NCBI GenBank assembly: GCA_001692895.1
Contig: KV748182.1
Coordinates: 496,001-560,000 of the forward strand
DNA from: Cenococcum geophilum 1.58
Taxonomy: Eukaryota > Ascomycota > Dothideomycetes > Gloniales > Gloniaceae
Reading direction: 5' to 3'
Length of the DNA stretch: 64,000 nucleotides
The notes below the pieces were generated by a model. That model was not told the origin of the DNA and did not search any database. It saw only the letters and a program-made list of their open reading frames with translations. The stretch's first letter is position 1. The number at the start of each line of letters is the position of its first letter. Below are positions 31,967 to 44,199 of the stretch, in pieces. Made by a program: the position numbers and the translations under genes.

Positions 31967-33546
31967 ATGGCATCCATATTTAAATCTTTTCCTACCCTGA
32001 GGGGAGCAGCCCCGCGCCTCTCCCGTGAGTTTTTTACTTGTCAAGCATGCGGCAAAGCCTCACCACCGCCTGGATTTCGCCCACAATTTAAGTGCGTCCG
32101 GCGAACTCCCTTTCTCCAAGCTTTTAGATCGCAAACCACCCAAGCTCCGAAGCATGCTGTGGATAATACCACATCGCCCCTAGGGGCTTTAAGCAGTACA
32201 ATTAGCGTCGAATCAGCTGCGAATCGTGCAAAGCCGAGGTCAAACTCTTTCCTAGAGATTAGTGACAAGGCTGTGGCATACTGGCTTTTAGGAAGCGCAG
32301 CAAGCGTCTTTGGAATAGTAGTATTTGGAGGATTAACTAGGCTCACAGAATCTGGGTAACTATGAATATATGTAATTTCCATGACCCCCGCTAATTCCAG
32401 TCAAGTCTCAGCATCACAGAATGGCGTCCGGTTACCGGGTCACTCCCACCCATGAGCACAGAAGACTGGGAAGCCGAGTTTACTAAATATCGATCGTCAC
32501 CCGAATTTGCGCTCCTAAACCCTAACATGACGCTCCCCGAGTTCAAGCAAATATTCTGGATGGAATGGGGACACCGTCTCTGGGGACGCATAATTGGGGT
32601 GACTTTCGTCCTTCCCACTATATACTTCATTGCTCGGCGGCGAGTCTCTGTGCCAATGGCTTGGAAACTGGTTGGAGTATGTGGATTGATTGGGTTCCAG
32701 GGTGCAATTGGCTGGTGGATGGTCAAGAGCGGCTTACACGATGATCTCTTTGCCCCAGGAAGCCATCCCCGCGTAAGCCAATACCGTCTCGCCACCCACC
32801 TTGGTGCTGCCTTTATTGTTTACACCACTATGCTTCTCTCGGGCCTTTCAATCATACGTGAGCACTCACTCCTCGCCAACCCTGAAGCAGCTCAGAAGCT
32901 TTTTGCGGACTTAAAACATCCACATTTACAGGTCTTCCGTCGCTCTGTGGCTGCGCTTTCTATTCTCGTTTTCATCACAGCCATGTCTGGTGCCCTTGTC
33001 GCCGGTCTTGATGCTGGTCTTATCTATAATGAATTCCCATACATGGGAGTCGGCCTTACACCACCCAAGAAAGAGCTCTTTGATCCATTTTACAGCCATG
33101 TTTCAGACCAATCCGACCTCTGGTGGCGCAACATGCTTGAGAACCCATCCCTTGTCCAACTCGATCACCGCATCTTGGCAATGACCACCTTTACGGCAGT
33201 CATGAGTTTGTTCGCATACTCACGGTACTCGTCCCGCGTCCGTGTCATCCTCCCGGCAAATGCTAGGAAGGGTATCATGGGTACTGTACATCTCGTGTGG
33301 ATGCAGGCTGCGCTTGGTATAAGTACGCTCATTTATCTTGTTCCTACATGGTTGGCTGCAACACATCAGGCAGGCAGCCTCGCGCTCTTGACAGGTGTGT
33401 TGATACTAGGAAGCAGATTATCAATGCCGCGTCGCGCAGTTAAGTTAGTGCAACAAGCAGTCAAGAGTCAACCTACAGGCGTGAGTGGCTCCAGGAAGCG
33501 CGGAGTTGGCCTAGGAATTAGGGGAATTGAGCAGAAGAAAATGTAA
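31967..33546 (+). CDS. COX15: Heme A synthase, mitochondrial inner membrane (509 aa)
   Basis: Converts heme O to heme A for cytochrome c oxidase. Exons are 31967-32355 and 32406-33546. The 50-bp intron ends at TTCCAGTCAAG and restores LTRLTESG-LSITEWRPVTG, the hallmark of the family. The start is ATG 31967 (MASIFKSFPTLRG), opening a mitochondrial presequence of about 110 residues rich in Arg, Ser and Pro. Eight hydrophobic segments follow. The four conserved His that ligate heme are visible in EWGHRLWGR, RLATHLGAA, QLDHRILAM and AATHQAGSL. GLHDD and NPSLVQLDHR are further family motifs. The gene is intact although it sits next to a RIP-mutated LTR. The ATG is only 192 bp from that LTR, so its promoter must be very short or overlap the repeat edge. 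Confidence 0.96.
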
Positions 33547-33940
33547 AAGTGAGATTCAACGCTTACGTATGCCATTACTTAGCTATTGATTTAGCTGGAT
33601 GTATAATATTTGTAAATATGTAGAAAGATTCCAGGGCTTCTGCAAAGGCCAGTAGGAGAGCTTTTAGTTAGGCTTTGGTCTCAACTCCACTTTCTATCCT
33701 CGAGACTTCACTTGCAAGTCACACCATAATGATCGAAACACCATTTGCCATTTTCTACTAGACGCTTCCTGGAATCTCGAAGGTTTGGCTTCCATTCCGA
33801 TTGACAGTACTTTTTTATATTCTATTTCTCAGTAAACTATCTCTGAAGTTGCGGCCTGCTCGAGGTAACTCCAACGCTCGAGAATACCCATGCTCTTTTC
33901 ACATCTCTACGACGTGCCATAAGCCTTCACTAAATTCCTT
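33547..33940. other. Intergenic, no gene seen
   Basis: 3' flank of COX15 and upstream region of the 34133 gene. A pyrimidine-rich stretch lies at 33800-33960. No repeat was recognised. Confidence 0.45.
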
Positions 33941-34129
33941 ATGAAGCTTTCTTCACTAACCTCCCAAATTCACCGTACCTTGTTAGCCTCACCTGTTTCC
34001 CCACCTAACGGCGTCACAGTTATCCATCATCCATTTCCCCTTGAGTCCTTTCTCAGCTTTGTCGCCAAACACCTACCATCACTCCATTATATAAACTCAT
34101 CTTGCCACTCCCTCACGAAAATTCTTTAA
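33941..34129 (+). promoter_or_regulatory. Possible upstream ORF (62 codons) in the leader of the 34133 gene
   Basis: ATG 33941 opens MKLSSLTSQIHRTLLASPVS and stops with TAA at 34127-34129, only three bases before the ATG of the main frame. If transcribed in the same mRNA it would strongly limit translation of the downstream protein. Alternatively, transcription begins downstream of it, or the region is spliced. It is Leu/Ser/Pro-rich without a recognised domain. Confidence 0.3.
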
Positions 34130-34132
34130 ACT

Positions 34133-34927
34133 ATGTCTCTTTGCAAAATGTTCACAGACCAACCGACTTCAACTCAAACTCGAATCGAAAACACGATTGC
34201 CCGAATTGAATTTCGCTGGAACAACACGTCTCCGACCGAGTGGGTGCCAGAAGGAATCAGTCCTCGAGCTCGGCATACTGATGGGACTATTTCAATGGAA
34301 CCGGAAAAAGATCCACATAATTGGGGCCTAAGGATCCTGAAGCGCATGCGTAACCTGTCGTCAAATACACAAGGAAGTCTAGCCCTAGCGCAGAAGTATC
34401 TGATGGAGGCAGTTGAGAATCGGCGTGCTAGAAACTCGAGTAAAGCTTGTTATCTACAGCCACAGGACATTCAAGGGGCGGTACAACTCTTGTGTGAAAG
34501 ATATGTCCCGCTCCAAGAAGATAGTTGTGAGAGAAGCACTTCTCCCGTACGATCGGACTCAGAGGTTTCGGAGCCGCCTCGACGAAGCCAAAGAAAGCGG
34601 CTTCGTCGAACTTTGGAGAATCCCGAGGACATGTCTCTTGAACCAGTTAGAGCCAGGAGCAACTTGGCTAAAGTGTCTCCTCCAGCCGTCACTGCCACCA
34701 AGACAGATACCACAGATATAGGACCCCGAGAACCTGCTACTGTTCCCGGTCTGAAACAAGAATCAGATCATGCTAATGCAGTCACTAAACCGCAACAGAG
34801 TTTTCAAGTCGAAGGCGATGCAGATGAAAGAATCCTCCGTCTCCAATTGGAGGTAGCACAGGGGGAAGTGAAAGCTGCCAATATCAGAATTAAACTGGCG
34901 AGAGCAGAGCAAGCCAAAAAATTGTAA
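34133..34927 (+). CDS. Hypothetical protein with basic nuclear-type signal and C-terminal coiled coil (264 aa)
   Basis: An uninterrupted frame runs from ATG 34133 to TAA 34925. Residues about 1-100 contain EFRWNNTSPTEWVPEGISPR and a helical segment (RILKRMRNLSSNTQGSLALA). Residues about 140-165 carry PRRSQRKRLRRTL, a good candidate nuclear localisation signal, in a Ser/Glu-rich disordered stretch. The C-terminal 40 residues (ILRLQLEVAQGEVKAANIRI) form a heptad-like helix. This arrangement is seen in many lineage-restricted Pezizomycotina proteins of unknown function. No enzymatic motif. Confidence 0.6.
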   Translation: MSLCKMFTDQPTSTQTRIENTIARIEFRWNNTSPTEWVPEGISPRARHTDGTISMEPEKDPHNWGLRILKRMRNLSSNTQGSLALAQKYLMEAVENRRARNSSKACYLQPQDIQGAVQLLCERYVPLQEDSCERSTSPVRSDSEVSEPPRRSQRKRLRRTLENPEDMSLEPVRARSNLAKVSPPAVTATKTDTTDIGPREPATVPGLKQESDHANAVTKPQQSFQVEGDADERILRLQLEVAQGEVKAANIRIKLARAEQAKKL

Positions 34928-35153
34928 GCTTCTCCACGGAAAAAGCCCCATAGATCATCTCTCTGAAAAATTTAACCTAATGTACAGCCCGGGTTCTGCC
35001 GCCCATCCGTACATCATCGACTAATTCTTTTCTCTTGCTATGCCAATCTAAGAGTGAATCACATTTGGCCCTCGAGGCCATCTCAAAAGCCCGATAGTGG
35101 CTAAGGGCACGTTCGATGACTTTTTTTGGCTAGTGGGCGCAATCTGCAGGGTG
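34928..35153. other. Gene-to-transposon transition, no gene seen
   Basis: Unique sequence between the hypothetical gene and the left end of the Tc1/mariner element. TA at 35154-35155 is the insertion site. Confidence 0.5.
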
Positions 35154-35355
35154 TACGGAGGTCGGTAACATAGCCAATTGCACCTTCCTAATTAGGCAGT
35201 TTGGCTCACCGCCCACCGGCAGAATAACTCTGCAGCTTCAACCCCGCTATCACACCGACACCAACGCCACTAGAGCCTTATAATCTCATAGAAGTAGCCT
35301 ATAAGCAGCCCTAGAGTTTCAGTATCCCTAGGGCTTTAGCATCCCTATACTAATT

Positions 35356-36243
35356 ATGGTCTTCTACCAGCTCGCAACTAGGGCGCAAGCCCTAGCTATA
35401 AAGGCTATGGGAGCTACTTTGGAGCAAATTTAAAATATTACTTAAATTAAACAACACGCTCTTTAATATTTAATTAAAAAAGCTCTTAATCGCGGCTAGA
35501 ATCCTACTATAAATCCTCTTATTCTTAACGGCTATATTATTAACGCTCCTTAGGCTAGTAAAAAGCTTAAAGTTACCCACAAATTTAAGCAGCGAATCCT
35601 TAAAAAAGTTACCTCTAATTAATACGGTAGAGAGAAGTCTTACGCCTATATTGCTACTAAATATAGTTATTTAACTTAAACTATATAGCGAGTTCTATAA
35701 CGTTATAGATATAGAAAGATAAAGCTAACTAAAAAGCCTTACCTTTTACCCGCGATAAAGGAAGCTCGCCTTTAATTCGCCCTCCGGTATAAATATTAAA
35801 TAATTAATAATTGGAAAAACGTTATCTAGATTAATAAAACGGGCGTTATCCTACTTTATAGGAGAGGTGGATATTAGCTTTAGCGCTTAGCTATGGAGTA
35901 TATTAAGAAATTATCTATTTATCCTTAATTTATAAAGGCTAATAATTTTATATTTTAGGGCTGCTTTTTATATAACTAAAAGGGCCTATGCTATATCTAG
36001 AAGCCTAAAATAGTAAAAGAAAAAGAGGCGTTAAAGCTAGAGCTTAAGATAATTAATAAGGCGATAGAGCTGGAGCTTTAAGAAGCGTAGAAGCTTACTA
36101 CTAGTCTATAATAACTAGGCCTTTATAATAAGCTAGGTAAAAAGCTAAGCTTTTATATAAATAAGGAGAATAGAGCTTTTAAGCGAAACTCTAAAAAAGG
36201 CGGCGTTAATTGGTATTACTATTTTACTAAGGTCCTTCTTCTA
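35356..36243 (+). pseudogene. Tc1/mariner transposase, N-terminal half, RIP-mutated
   Basis: The frame from ATG 35356 (MVFYQLATRAQALAIKAMGA) reads through a helix-turn-helix region to the first catalytic site (NVI.INKTGVILLYRRGG near 35818), where the expected Asp is Asn. It continues with WGCF-like sequence near 35960 (FWGCFLYN) and stops where the chromovirus was inserted at TTCTA. Internal stops are TAA/TAG. Confidence 0.85.
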
Positions 36244-36668
36244 TATTACGGACGCTTTAAGTACGATGTTACGTCTACTTGGAGAAGAGACGGAAGAAGC
36301 TAGTTAGTTGATTTAGGCACGGTCCAGGATAGAGCCAATAGAACTATGTGACGAGGAATGGTAACTAAGGTCATATAATGTGCTACGTATTAAACGAGAG
36401 GAACGAGAGAAACTCACGTACCTTATATATAAGACGTACATTACGTATAAGAAGGATTTTATAGGAGTATGGTTGTGTATTTAAGGACCCTTAGTCCCTA
36501 CCTAGATAGTTCCTTCCTTATAGTAATTCTTAGAATATAATTAGAGTTAATCTATTAGGCAACCACTCCACCAGTTATTATTACGTTGTTGACTTTTATA
36601 CTTATATTTCCTACACACCTAGCCCAATAACGAGCCCATTATAGTTCTTGCTATAAGGTTCCGTTATA
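36244..36668 (+). repeat. 5' LTR of chromovirus copy 2 (425 bp)
   Basis: Starts TATTACGGACGC and ends GTTATA (ancestral TG..CA). Same length as 43770-44194. Confidence 0.93.
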
Positions 36669-36712
36669 TAATTACTACCTAGTTATAGTATTAATATAAG
36701 AAGTTAAACAAC

Positions 36713-39700
36713 ATGCCACTAAAAGCAGCCACTATAACGCTATTGACGGCAGCAACTACTTTAAGGATAGGAGGTGATACTAGTATAGTAGATACTGACT
36801 TATAGCAACCTGTGACGGTTAGATAGCTATAGGAAATAGTTAACTAGCTAACAGCTAATAATATAATGTTAGAAGAAAGACTTAACGGGATAGGAGTAGT
36901 AAAGATTAAGCTACTATTAATTAAGAGATTTATAGGAGAAAGGTTAAAGCTTAAAGGGTTCCTTATATAGATGTACTTTAAGGTCTTATAGGAGGGAGCA
37001 AAGTTATTTATACTTATAGATTAGATAGCCTACGCAGGACTATTTTTATTAGGAAAAGCACTTAAGTGGTTTAAATTTTACCTTATGGAGATACAGGCAA
37101 ATAGAATGACGACTACTAACCAAGATATATAATTTATGTTCTTAAGTTAGGAAGGATTTGCAGAGTAACTTATGCAGATATTTGGAGACCTAGAAGAGAT
37201 AACTATAGCGGAAAGAAAACTCTAGAACCTTATGCAACAAACTTTAGTAATTAAGTATATAATATAGTTCTAGACACTAGTAATATAAGTAGAGTAAAAT
37301 AATAGGGCGCTTATGGTACAGTATAAATAGGGACTTAAGGCTAAAGTCTAAGACGTGATTATCCTAATAGAAGATGCGGACACCCTATGGGAACTAATAG
37401 ATTAGGCAATTAAGATTAATAATTGGATCTACTAAAGGGAATAGGCTAAGAGAGGCTAGGATAAAGTTCTATAGTTATATAAGGCGCAGAATACGCAACA
37501 ATAAAAGCTAAGTTAGAAACTATAGTATGGCGTAGAGCTAATAAACCTAAGTAGTACCAAAGAAGCCTATAAGAAATGGAATAAACTATAAAAACCTAGA
37601 GGATAAGGATTAAGTGATTAAAGGTCTAAGGAGTAAAGGCCGAATTAGGGATCTTAGTAGCAGAAGACATTTAGGCGGACTTTATAGCAAGAGAAATGGT
37701 TTAAAGAAGGAGCTTATATAAATTGCGGAAAATAGGGTTATTATATTAGAGACTATAGAAGTGGGTAGAGTTACTATATAGTAAAAGGCATAAGACTAGT
37801 AGACGATATATACGTATAGAGGGATAATAATATGCTGCGAGGAACAAAAGAATGTTTAATTAGAAGTTTTACGTTCTGTTATAACAACGTATACCAAATT
37901 TATAAGGACGCTAAGTATGGCGTAAGCTATTAGCTATAAGAGCTAGCACCTATAGGATATAAAGGAACTAACAAACTAGTTCGCAGATCGGATATTAAGG
38001 ATAATAAATTCGACCTAGGTAAAATATTCTATAATAATAAGGTAACAAGGGCCGCTTACTAGAAGTAAGCAGACCTTAGAGATGTTATACTAGAGGTAGA
38101 GGATAATTCCACTATAGAATAGGGAATATTAGTAGGGATCGAAACCCTACTAGATATGATGTCTATCGCTTTATAAGACATAAGAGAAGTAGGACAGTGA
38201 ACTACTTTAGCACTTAATAAAGGCAAAAGGCTAAAGGCTTAAGATTCTTAAGACAAGATAAGAGACGACTAAGATTCTTAAAACGAGATAAGGTAAGCTT
38301 AAGGACCTATAACGGACAAAAACCGATAGAGTAGGGCAGTAGCTTAGTTTAGAAACATACGAATAAGCTTGGGATAGAATTTCCCATAGGTATAAGACTC
38401 TTAAGACGAGATAAGTGAGATTTAAGACTTTTAAGACGAGATAAGAATACTACGGATGCCTAGTTAGACTAAGGCGGGAGCCAAGCTTAAGTTAGAGGCA
38501 AGCTTAGGATTAAAGAATCTAAGGGACTAAGATTTTGGAGTATAAACGAGGACACCTATAGGTAAGAGGTAAGGAGCTTCTTTATAGACCAGAGAATCTG
38601 CAATATAAATAGTAGTTAGACTAGGAGATAAATATATAAACCTAGAGGACTTACCAGAGAAACGCAGTATTTAGCCTAAAGATTAAAAGTTTAATACTAG
38701 GATTAAGAAGTAAGACGACTTTAAGGATTAGAGCGCAAGGCGTAAACTAAAGGAAACTATAGAAGAGTTTAGGTAAAGAATTATCGTATAGCAAGAACAG
38801 AAACTAGATAAGAGATCTAGTATATTAGGACGTATAAAGGACAGAGTACTAATATAAAGAATCACTAATAGGCTAAGAGTAGACATATTAAGAGCTAAGT
38901 GGCTTACTAAACTAAAAGATAAAGAGGATTTAGGGATTCTAACTAGGTTTAAAGAACGATATATAAAGGGCTATTATAATGCAGTAATAAGAAGATACTT
39001 CCTTACGGACAGACCGTATATACTCTAGTAGCTGTACTAAAAGTGGTATAGGCAAAGATATAATAATAAGTGGGAAGATTTCTATATATAGTTAGATAAA
39101 AAGGTTATCTAAAACTACCTAATTATAGAGAAGGCCATAACACATATTAAAGGAGCCTTAATTATAACGTTAAAGGATCTAAAGGAATATTTAGAGGACT
39201 AGAGAAGCGAGAGATATATCTTAGTACCTATAAATAAAGTTGTAATGTTTAGATTAGTATAATAAAGGTTTAAACTTAGGGATAAAGATAAGCTAAGAGT
39301 TAACCTAAAGCACCTAGCATACTACATATTATTATAGATTACGTACGTGGATAATATATGCGAAATATATAAGAATCTAAAGGAAAAGAATCAGAAATAC
39401 CCTATAAGGATATACTAGATAACGGACGAGTAATAGTATAGAAATGCTAAATATATATATAGATGGCATCTAGCAGAGGTCTAAAAGGAAGGAAGTTTAG
39501 TACTTTAACTAAGAAGATTTCTTATAGAAAAATGCTTAGACGGACAATAGTGGTAGAAATGCCTAGAAAATACGTATCTATAGCATATTAAAGATAAAAA
39601 GCGAACTAGATATTGGCTAAAGAGGGAGCTAAGTATACTAGGATTAAGCAGCTAATAGTTAGGAAAAGTAGAGGCCTACAGAACTAGAGGGAGCCAGTAG

Positions 39701-42700
39701 TAGAGCCTTAGACCCTTAAAGGAATTTAAGAATAGCACTTAAATTTATAAATTAATTAGCAAGATTAGCAGTTTAAAGCGCTAATAGATAGTGGAGTAAC
39801 ATAAAACTATATCTTACTAGCAGTAGTTAAAAGAATGGGACTACCTTATAGATAAAAGGAGTAACCTTACCTATTAGTTACGATTTTAGAAGATCTAATA
39901 ACCTATAGAGGAGGGATTATTAATCTTAAAACAGGACCTATTTAGATAACTATTAAAGGAAGACAAATTAAGATATCTTTTAATATCCTACCATTAGGAC
40001 GGGACAAGGCAGTATTAGGTATGCCTTAATTACAGAAATACAATCTAAGAATTAACTGGATTATAGGTTAGGTCGACATTAGAGATACTTAACGCCGCAA
40101 AATATAATAATAAGCCAAATTAGTATAGTACTAAGTAGGAGCAACCTATAAAGAAATAGAAAAAGGACTAAGTTATATACTAAAGAGATACTATAAGTAC
40201 GGCAAAAAACTATAGTTACTGGAAAGTAAAAAGCTGTTAAAATATATAGTATAGGACTATAAGATAGAGTTAAAACTAGAAATAAGTCTAAAGTTCTTTC
40301 TAATCTATAAGCTTACTAAAGAAGAAGGTAGAGCATTAAAAGAGTTTATCTAAGAAAATTTATAAAAGGGATATATTAGACTATTATAGTCATTAGCGGG
40401 TTATCTAGTACTATTTGTACTAAAGAAAAATAGCAAACTAAGGCTGTGTATAGACTATAGACAGTTAAATAGCATTACTAGGAAGAATAGGTATCCTTTA
40501 CCCTTAATTAGCGAAATCTAAGATAGGATAGGCAATGCGTAAATCTTTATAAAGATAGATCTAAGATGGGTATACCATTAGATTAGGATTAAGGAAGGCG
40601 ACAAATAAAAGGTAGCCTTTAGGTTAAAGGAAGGACTATATAAACCATTAGTTATATAATTCGGGCTTATAAACGCACCAGTAATATTCTAAAAGCGTAT
40701 TAATAATATGTTAGGAGAATACTTAGATGAATTTATTATAGTATACCTTAATAATAATATTATCTATTTAATAACTAAGGAAGAACACGGGGAATATATT
40801 AAATGGGTCTTAAAGAGACTATAAGAAGAACAGATGCTAGTAATAATTAAGGAATGCGAGTTCTTTACTAGGAAAACCGATTTTATTAGATTTATTATTA
40901 AACTAGGCTAACTTAGTATAGATCTAAAGAAGATTAAGGCTATAGCGAATTAGTAAGAACTAAAAAACGTTATACAGTTAAGATTATTTTTAGGGTTTTG
41001 CAATTACTATAGAAGGTTTATAGCATAGTAGTTAAAGAATATTAAGCTATTTACGCGGTTAATAAAGAAAGAAGAACTATAGGTATAGGGAGAGGAGTAA
41101 AGAGAACTCTTTAAAAAAGTTAAAGAGTTGTTTACCTAGGAGCTAGTTCTTAAGATCTATTAACTAGAACTAAAGACAGTTGTAGAAATAGATATATTAG
41201 ACTATATACTAGGGGCGTACTTTATATAAAGGCATTAAGATAGATAGCATCTAGTGGCATACTATAGTCGGAAGATAATACCACTAGAGTTAAACTATAA
41301 CATCTATAATAAGGAGTTATTAGGTATAGTTATAGTACTAAAGGAATAGAGAGCATTCTTATAAGGTATAGAGAAACTATTTATAGTTAAAANGGATTAT
41401 AAGAACCTAATAGGATTCCTAATAATAAAGGAACTTAACTAAAAATAGGTTAGATAGGCAGAGATACTTACGGAATACTATTTCGAGATTTAGTATACTA
41501 AAGGCATAGATAATACACAGGTAGATACTCTAAGCCGTAAAGCTAAACTACAAAATAAGGAAAAGCCATTAGGGGCTTTATTGCGAAAAAATATAGATAG
41601 ATTAATTAGGTACAATTATCTAAAAATTATAGCAACTTAAGAAGATAATAAACTAGAGAAAGTTTATAGGACACTGGAAAGCTTTTGGGTATAAAGGATT
41701 CTAGAAATACAGCTAGAAGACCTATAGACGGATATATATAAGAATTAAGAAGTAAAGTATATCCTAAGAAGCATAGCAGAGTAGTTCGTAGAAGACTTCT
41801 ATAAGGGATTAACTTAAGGACACAATAGAGCTAAGGGCTTAGTGTTAAGACTTTAGGAGGAGTATATTATTAACGGAATTTAGAGAATAGCTAGAAAAGT
41901 TATAAAAAAGTGTTTAGATTGCTAAAGAAATAAACTAATAAGGCATAAGCCGTATAGAGGGCTATAACCTATTAAAACACTAGAGAGACTATAGGAGGTT
42001 ATATTATAGGACTTTATTATTAAGTTACCAAAATTAAAAGATCCTATTACTGGATAAGATTACAACGTAATTTTAGTGATAGTGGATAAGCTTATAAAGT
42101 AGGGATACTTTATAGCATATACAGAAGAAATCTTAGCGGAAGATGTCGCTAAAATCTACGTTAAAGAAGTGTTTATAAGACATGGAGCACTAAATAAGAT
42201 TATATTGGATAGAGACCTAAGATTCGTAGTAGTATTTTAGGAAGTGTTCTTAGCGGAGTAAGGAGTTTAAGCAGTAACTTCCACTATATATTACCTACAG
42301 ACAGACGGTTAAATGGAAAGATTAAATTAGACGCTAGAGTAGTATCTAAGGTATTATATTAATTATATATAGAATAATTAGGTATTACTATTACTAGTTA
42401 TACAGTTTATATATAATGTAATACCTTAAGAAGAAATAGGCATATTACTATTTAGGGCAAATTATAGATATAAGCTAAGAATATTATTATTACTATAGTA
42501 AGTGAAGAAAACAAGTAGTACAGCTAAAGAAAGAATAAAGGATTTAATAAATCTTTATATAGACCTTATAGAATTAGTAAAAAAAGTATAAGAGAGAATA
42601 AAAAAGTACTATAATATTAAGAGATCTAAGGGACTAGATCTTAAGGAGGGAGATAAAGTATGGCTACTATACAAAAATTTTAAGAGTCGACGACTAAGTA

Positions 42701-43035
42701 AGAAATTGGACTATATTAGACTAGGACCTTTTAAAATTATATAAAGGATTTCACCGGTTATATTTAAGTTAAACCTACTAGCTAAAATAAAGATCTACCC
42801 TATATAGCATATTGCAATGCTAGAGCTAGTATATAGGAATGTTAAGCTACTGGTTTATAAAGCAGACATATATAGAGGACAAGAAGAAGACAAATGGTAA
42901 GTTTTGAAGATTGTTAATTATAAGGACATTAACAACGAAACATAGTATAAGATTAAGTGGATAGGCTATACTAAGACTACCTAGGAGCCACTAGAGAATT
43001 TAAAGAACGCTAGGGGAAAGGTATAAGAGTATTAG
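36713..43035 (+). pseudogene. Degenerate gag-pol of chromovirus copy 2
   Basis: Gag starts at ATG 36713 (MPLKAATITLLTAA). A zinc-knuckle remnant (INCGK.GYYI) lies near 37720. Reverse transcriptase lies around 40430-40780 ([21 protein letters not shown] in place of the catalytic pair), RNase H near 41190, and the integrase core at about 42000-42330 (GQVERLN-type site read as DG.MERLN, Glu retained). The chromodomain is at about 42880-43035 (YKIKWIGYTKTT.EPLENL), where the Trp and Tyr expected to form the methyl-lysine cage remain readable better than in copy 1. All interruptions are TAA/TAG. Confidence 0.9.
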
Positions 43036-43074
43036 AAGAGATTAGGTTAGGCAGTATTAATAAAGAAGGATCGC

Positions 43075-43380
43075 TAAAGAATAAGTCACTTAAGGGGGAC
43101 CTAAGAAGAGTAGTTGCCGAACTACTTAGATCTATTTCCTTCTCTATTAGAGAAGAATCCGTTCTTTTATTACCCAGTTCCTATAAACCTTATTCTATAA
43201 GTTTTTACTCCTTAAAACGAACCTTTTTATAAACCTTCTTAAGATAAAGTAGATAAGTAGATGCCGCGATTTAAGCATCTAAAGCCTTCTATTCTGCATT
43301 ATAAAAACGTTCTAACTTAGTAAGGGCTTATAATAGTTTACTATCTAGCCGCGTAGTAGCAGATTAAATATAAGACCCTA
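43075..43380 (-). pseudogene. Antisense reading frame between integrase and 3' LTR, copy 2
   Basis: Minus-strand frame matching the one in copy 1: SATTRLDSKLL, KALDA.IAASTYLLYLKKVY, KKVRFKE.KLIE and TDSSLIEKEIDLSSSATTLL, with TAA/TAG at Gln/Trp-like positions. Many differences between the copies are at synonymous or RIP-type sites. Function unknown. Confidence 0.5.
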
Positions 43381-43769
43381 AGACAAATTAATTAGGGAAC
43401 TAGATAACTATTAAGAGTAATAGGTTGCGTATATTTAGTATTAGAAGTAGAGCGAACATTATAAGACGAATAAATATTTGCTTTAGTATACTCTAAGCAA
43501 GAGGACGGTTATCGTAAAGATAGGTTCGCCAACGTAATATAAACTAACCCCTCTTTTAAATAATAAGAACATGGAGATGGTATAATCTTACTAAGAGATA
43601 ATATTATAGCAATAGTGCGAGTACGACGTTAGGCGTATAAAGAAGAAATTGCTTTAGGTATAATAAGCAATAATATTAACTAAATTAATTAGACGGATAT
43701 TATACCTCTAGTAAATGACTTAGAGATATTTTAAATCTTTAAGGACGAAAATAAAGAGGAGGGAGATAG

Positions 43770-44194
43770 TATTATGGACGCTTTAAGTATAATATTACGT
43801 CTACTTAGAAAAGAGACGGAAGAAGCTAGTTAGTTAATTTAGGCACGGTCTAGGATAGAGCCGATAGAACTATATAACGAGGAATAGTAACTAAGGTTAT
43901 ATAATATGCTACGTATTAAATAAGAGGAATAAGAGGAACTTATATACCTTATATATAAGACGTATATTATATATAAGAAGGATTTTATAGGAGTATGGTT
44001 GTGTATTTAAGGACCCTTAGTCCCTACCTAGATAGTTCCTTCCTTATAGTAATTCTTAGAATACAATTAGAGTTAATCTGTTAGGTAACTACTCCACCAG
44101 TTATTATTACATTGTTAACTTTTATACTTGCATTTCCTACACACCTAGCCTAATAACGAGCCCATTGTAGTTCTTGCTATAAGGTTCCGTTACA
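43770..44194 (+). repeat. 3' LTR of chromovirus copy 2 (425 bp)
   Basis: Starts TATTATGGACGC after the purine tract and ends CCGTTACA, followed by TTCTA. Confidence 0.93.
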
Positions 44195-44199
44195 TTCTA

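Larger units (their letters stand above)
36244..44194 (+). mobile_element. Ty3/gypsy chromovirus copy 2 inside the Tc1/mariner element, TSD TTCTA
   Basis: 7951 bp with LTRs of 425 bp each (36244-36668 and 43770-44194). TTCTA is duplicated at 36239-36243 and 44195-44199. Gene order, lengths and most residues match copy 1 (23829-31774), so the two are members of one family. The purine tract AAAGAGGAGGGAGATAG precedes the 3' LTR. The element lies in the transposase frame between the first and second catalytic motifs. Confidence 0.96.
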
